Shown here piece after piece: positions 9,501 through 11,084 of a DNA stretch of 11,084 bases. The notes below the pieces were generated by a model. That model worked only from the letters and a program-made list of their open reading frames with translations. It did not search any database and was not told the DNA's origin. The DNA is from Darksidea phi (taxonomy: Eukaryota > Ascomycota > Dothideomycetes > Pleosporales > Lentitheciaceae). Every line of letters begins with the position of its first letter. The stretch's first letter is position 1. Made by a program: the position numbers and the translations under genes. The stretch covers positions 1-11,084 of the forward strand of contig JASJFT010000471.1 in the NCBI GenBank assembly GCA_030770425.1. Reading direction: 5' to 3'.

Positions 9501-10045
9501 AGACCTCGAGCCCTACGAGGGGCAATTCCGTAGGTCAAGACGTCACCGCGAGTGTCCGTAAGAAGCACAGCAACGTTATGAACAGGATGTTCCCAGATGG
9601 CCTGGACGAGTCGAGGAAAGAGCTCGACTATGCTCACAAAGTATTTGAAGAAAATGAAGATCACACAGCGCATCCGCGAGCACAGCACCATCACCACCAC
9701 CACCACCATCATCACAATGGACCTGCCGCTCGTCCTCTTGATATCAAGCGAGAACAGGTGGAAGAGCGCCGTTTTGCCGACACCCAAAGTCCCGGGGATG
9801 AGGATGTGGATATGGACCGTCCTGAAGACCATGCGGATGATGAAAGTCAGACCCCCGGCGGACAGAGCGACAATTCGGGACATGAAACTCAGTATCACGA
9901 AGTTGCGAATGGGAAAGCGCAGCTGGCTTCACCAAGGCTACGGCGGGAACCTGCTCCAGCTTCAAACTCCACAATCGAGAGTTCGGCGACGCTGCCTGCT
10001 GGCTCAACGCAGACGCTCGCCGCCAGCTCAGCGCAGGAGTCTTGA
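6501..10045 (+). CDS. Mis18/Yippee-like zinc-module protein with coiled coils and basic tail (three exons)
   Basis: Proposed exons 6501-6742, 7019-7111 and 7390-10045 give 996 residues. Residues 28-130 carry a paired-cysteine module: FCARCNSAVGD (C29, C32) and LSCPGAACGDTLG (C88, C93), then FCGRDLFKLSKIILRC. A first CxxC followed by GD and a second cysteine pair followed by (T)LG is the pattern of the Mis18/Yippee beta-tent zinc fold. The pair here is Cx4C, not CxxC, so the match is by eye only. Next come a Pro-rich linker (about 150-285), coiled coils (about 289-375 and 393-430), a KRPK nuclear signal (546-549), RGG/AT-hook-like patches (639-656, 703-717), a basic block (about 747-791, KTRTKPIRN) and a His10 run (878-887). 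In fission yeast and humans, Mis18 proteins combine this fold with a coiled coil and help load the centromeric histone CENP-A. That role is only a hypothesis here, since this protein is far longer. The start is the first ATG after an in-frame stop. Confidence 0.7.
6743..7018 (+). other. Intron 1 of the zinc/coiled-coil gene
   Basis: The donor is GTAAGC and the acceptor is CCGTCTAG. A branch-like CTGAT has its A at 7000, 18 bases before the intron end, preceded and followed by pyrimidine-rich sequence. At 276 bases it is long for a filamentous fungus, where 50-80 is common. It is a multiple of three, but the TAA at 6744 would stop a retained transcript. Splicing joins TG to T, making C81. Other AG acceptors exist inside, but only this one leads into the second cysteine pair. 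Confidence 0.7.
7112..7389 (+). other. Intron 2 of the zinc/coiled-coil gene
   Basis: The donor is GTGAGT, the acceptor is TTCGTCCTAG, and a CTTAC branch-like motif sits at 7373-7377. The 278-base length matches intron 1 closely. Splicing joins TG to C, making C112, and enters the long frame that continues to the TGA at 10043-10045. The earlier acceptor TATAG ending at 7340 would run into a stop at 7387, so it does not give a product. The intron contains the ATG at 7370 that a simple reading-frame search would take as the gene start. Confidence 0.7.
7147..7164. repeat. (TCG)6 trinucleotide repeat in intron 2
   Basis: Six TCG units sit near the 5' end of intron 2 within a CT-rich stretch. They are non-coding in the proposed model, and the serine or aspartate runs seen when they are translated should be ignored. 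Confidence 0.9.
9686..9715 (+). repeat. CAC/CAT run encoding ten histidines
   Basis: Ten consecutive His codons (seven CAC and three CAT) encode residues 878-887 of the zinc/coiled-coil protein, flanked by Gln and Asn. Mixed codons mean it is not a pure DNA microsatellite. Poly-His runs are known in nuclear proteins and can bind metal or direct proteins to nuclear speckles; no such role is shown here. Confidence 0.9.
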
Positions 10046-10885
10046 ACGCTTCACATCCAGCACGATTACACAGCATGAAGAGCCACGGTATCTTGAGTGT
10101 CTTATCTAATAATTACGTTTTGGCGGATGTATTACGGCGTTCGGAGCCTGGTTTGATTTTCATAATCTGTATTCAGCGGGATATAACATTACGAACATTT
10201 TATTGTACATGCTCGATTTTTTGCTATGCTCAATCCTTCTCGGCATATGCGGTAAAGTATAGATTGCATCATTTCCTTCGACATATCCATAACACTGTGT
10301 ACAATCAGACCAGCGAGGGCGCGAGCCACCCTTGTCTTAGCCATCTTAATAACTCATCACAAATACATACCTACACTATAACACTTGCCGTGATAACTAT
10401 TGTGCGTATAGTAATAAGTTATCTCGCTTTTACACAGATAAAGCAAGCATCTAGGATCAAGCCCTACGTGTTATCAACTAAGCCAAAGCAGACTCGGCGT
10501 CCGCGTGATTAATCCGGCATTGCTTTAAACCACACGTTTCTTCCAGCGCGCGCCAACACCACTTTACTTGGACCTATACTGCCGCAATATGCCAGTAAAA
10601 GCCCGTCTCGGCACATCAACATCAGACAGTCTTCCCCTCCCCGCCTGATATCCAATGAGACACGGGGTCCAAGTTTCCGGCTCCACGATCCGTCGTTCGC
10701 ATATATGCCGCCGTGAAGCGACGACATTCTTGCCGCCAAAATCCTGCTCTATACACGCAACCCGCCGAACTGGCTCTGTGTTGCATGCAGCTTACGGGGC
10801 GAGGAATATATAGATGGAATGCAAATGCAACGGCCGTGCATTTAGGCGCCCGGCACGGGGTCTTAGCCCCCCTTTGCCCCTCCCT
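10046..10885. other. 3' flank and intergenic region, no gene seen
   Basis: The sequence just after the TGA is fairly AT-rich to about 10480, as expected for a fungal 3' untranslated region and terminator, but it lacks a clear AATAAA. From about 10500 it becomes more GC-rich, with only short frames of no recognisable character. An AATATATAG motif near 10805 could be a TATA element for a gene beyond the right edge, which is speculative. Confidence 0.45.
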
Positions 10886-10890
10886 CTTAT

Positions 10891-10915
10891 CATATCATAT
10901 CATATCATATCATAT
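10891..10915. repeat. (CATAT)5 pentanucleotide microsatellite
   Basis: Five exact CATAT units are flanked by degenerate copies (CTTAT before, CACAT after), about 35 bases in all. It lies in intergenic sequence just before the homopolymer block. Confidence 0.92.
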
Positions 10916-10942
10916 CACATCGTATTATCGCTGGAGGCGGCC

Positions 10943-10959
10943 TTTTTTTTTTTTTTTTT

Positions 10960-11001
<42 letters not shown>

Positions 11002-11010
11002 GGGGGGGGG
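10943..11010. repeat. T27-G31-T-G9 homopolymer block
   Basis: A run of 27 T (10943-10969) passes directly into 31 G (10970-11000), one T, then nine G. Such long adjoining T and G runs are rare in fungal nuclear DNA. A G run of this length would fold into quadruplexes and is hard to sequence, so both the length and the existence of the block are uncertain. It may be real low-complexity DNA or an artefact at a read or contig join. Confidence 0.9.
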
Positions 11011-11084
11011 TTTGCCTTTGCTCCAGATGTTCGCGGTAGTGGTTGGTGTCAATAAAGGGTTGAGGGGCTTTGCTTTTGCTATGG
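11011..11084. other. Short right-edge sequence containing AATAAA
   Basis: The final 74 bases contain AATAAA near 11051, which could be a polyadenylation signal for a plus-strand transcript. No gene is seen to which it would belong, and the stretch is too short to interpret. Confidence 0.25.

Noticed and set aside
9227..9898. 223-residue open frame on the minus strand inside the second gene
   Set aside because: It is antisense to well-supported coding sequence. Its hydrophobic Val/Met run is just the reverse reading of the His codons.
7370..10045. Intronless 891-residue gene starting at the ATG at 7370
   Set aside because: The ATG lies 20 bases before a good acceptor (CCTAG at 7385-7389), and joining the upstream exons keeps the frame open and adds a cysteine-paired domain. 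It remains possible as an alternative start.
10713..11039. 108-residue plus-strand frame ending in poly-Phe and poly-Gly
   Set aside because: The open frame depends on the T27-G31 homopolymer block and shows no coding character.
1..11084. CRISPR array, defence operon or prophage
   Set aside because: There are no spaced direct repeats of suitable length and no bacterial gene organisation; introns and protein families indicate a fungal nuclear genome.

Overview
The window looks like nuclear DNA of a filamentous ascomycete (Pezizomycotina; a dothideomycete is a reasonable but unproven guess). The reasons are: fungal-type introns with GT..AG ends and CTNA-type branch sites, an intronless REX1-family exonuclease with the usual fungal layout, low-complexity Pro/Gln/Ser-rich coding sequence, CT-rich leader sequence, and a very AT-rich edge like the remains of a mutated (possibly RIP-affected) repeat. 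Nothing suggests a bacterium, phage or virus.

Layout. Bases 1-217 are extremely AT-rich (bases 61-210 are about 15% GC) and end in a small group of nested inverted repeats. About 2.3 kb of balanced-composition sequence follows, with only short, unconvincing reading frames. A TATA-like box near 2550 precedes the first clear gene: an uninterrupted 810-residue REX1-type 3'-5' RNA exonuclease at 2668-5100 (+), with all DEDDh catalytic motifs. A 1.4-kb intergenic region (5101-6500) carries a perfect (GA)33 tract. It changes from purine-rich to pyrimidine-rich near 6060, which probably marks the promoter and leader of the second gene.

The second gene is best read as three exons (6501-6742, 7019-7111, 7390-10045) encoding 996 residues. 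The first two exons carry a cysteine-paired zinc-binding module resembling the Mis18/Yippee beta-tent fold. Exon 3 encodes a Pro-rich linker, two coiled coils, a KRPK nuclear signal, RGG/AT-hook-like basic patches, a C-terminal basic block and a His10 run. Calling the gene from the ATG at 7370 would lose the zinc module. Both introns split a cysteine codon after TG.

Bases 10046-11084 contain no gene I can support. They hold the 3' flank of the second gene, a (CATAT)5 repeat, a TATA-like motif, and an odd T27-G31-T-G9 homopolymer block that may be a sequencing or assembly artefact.

Both proteins are probably nuclear, one in RNA 3'-end processing and one possibly in chromatin or centromere biology. 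I see no sign that they form one system. The most interesting item is the multi-exon zinc/coiled-coil/basic-tail protein.
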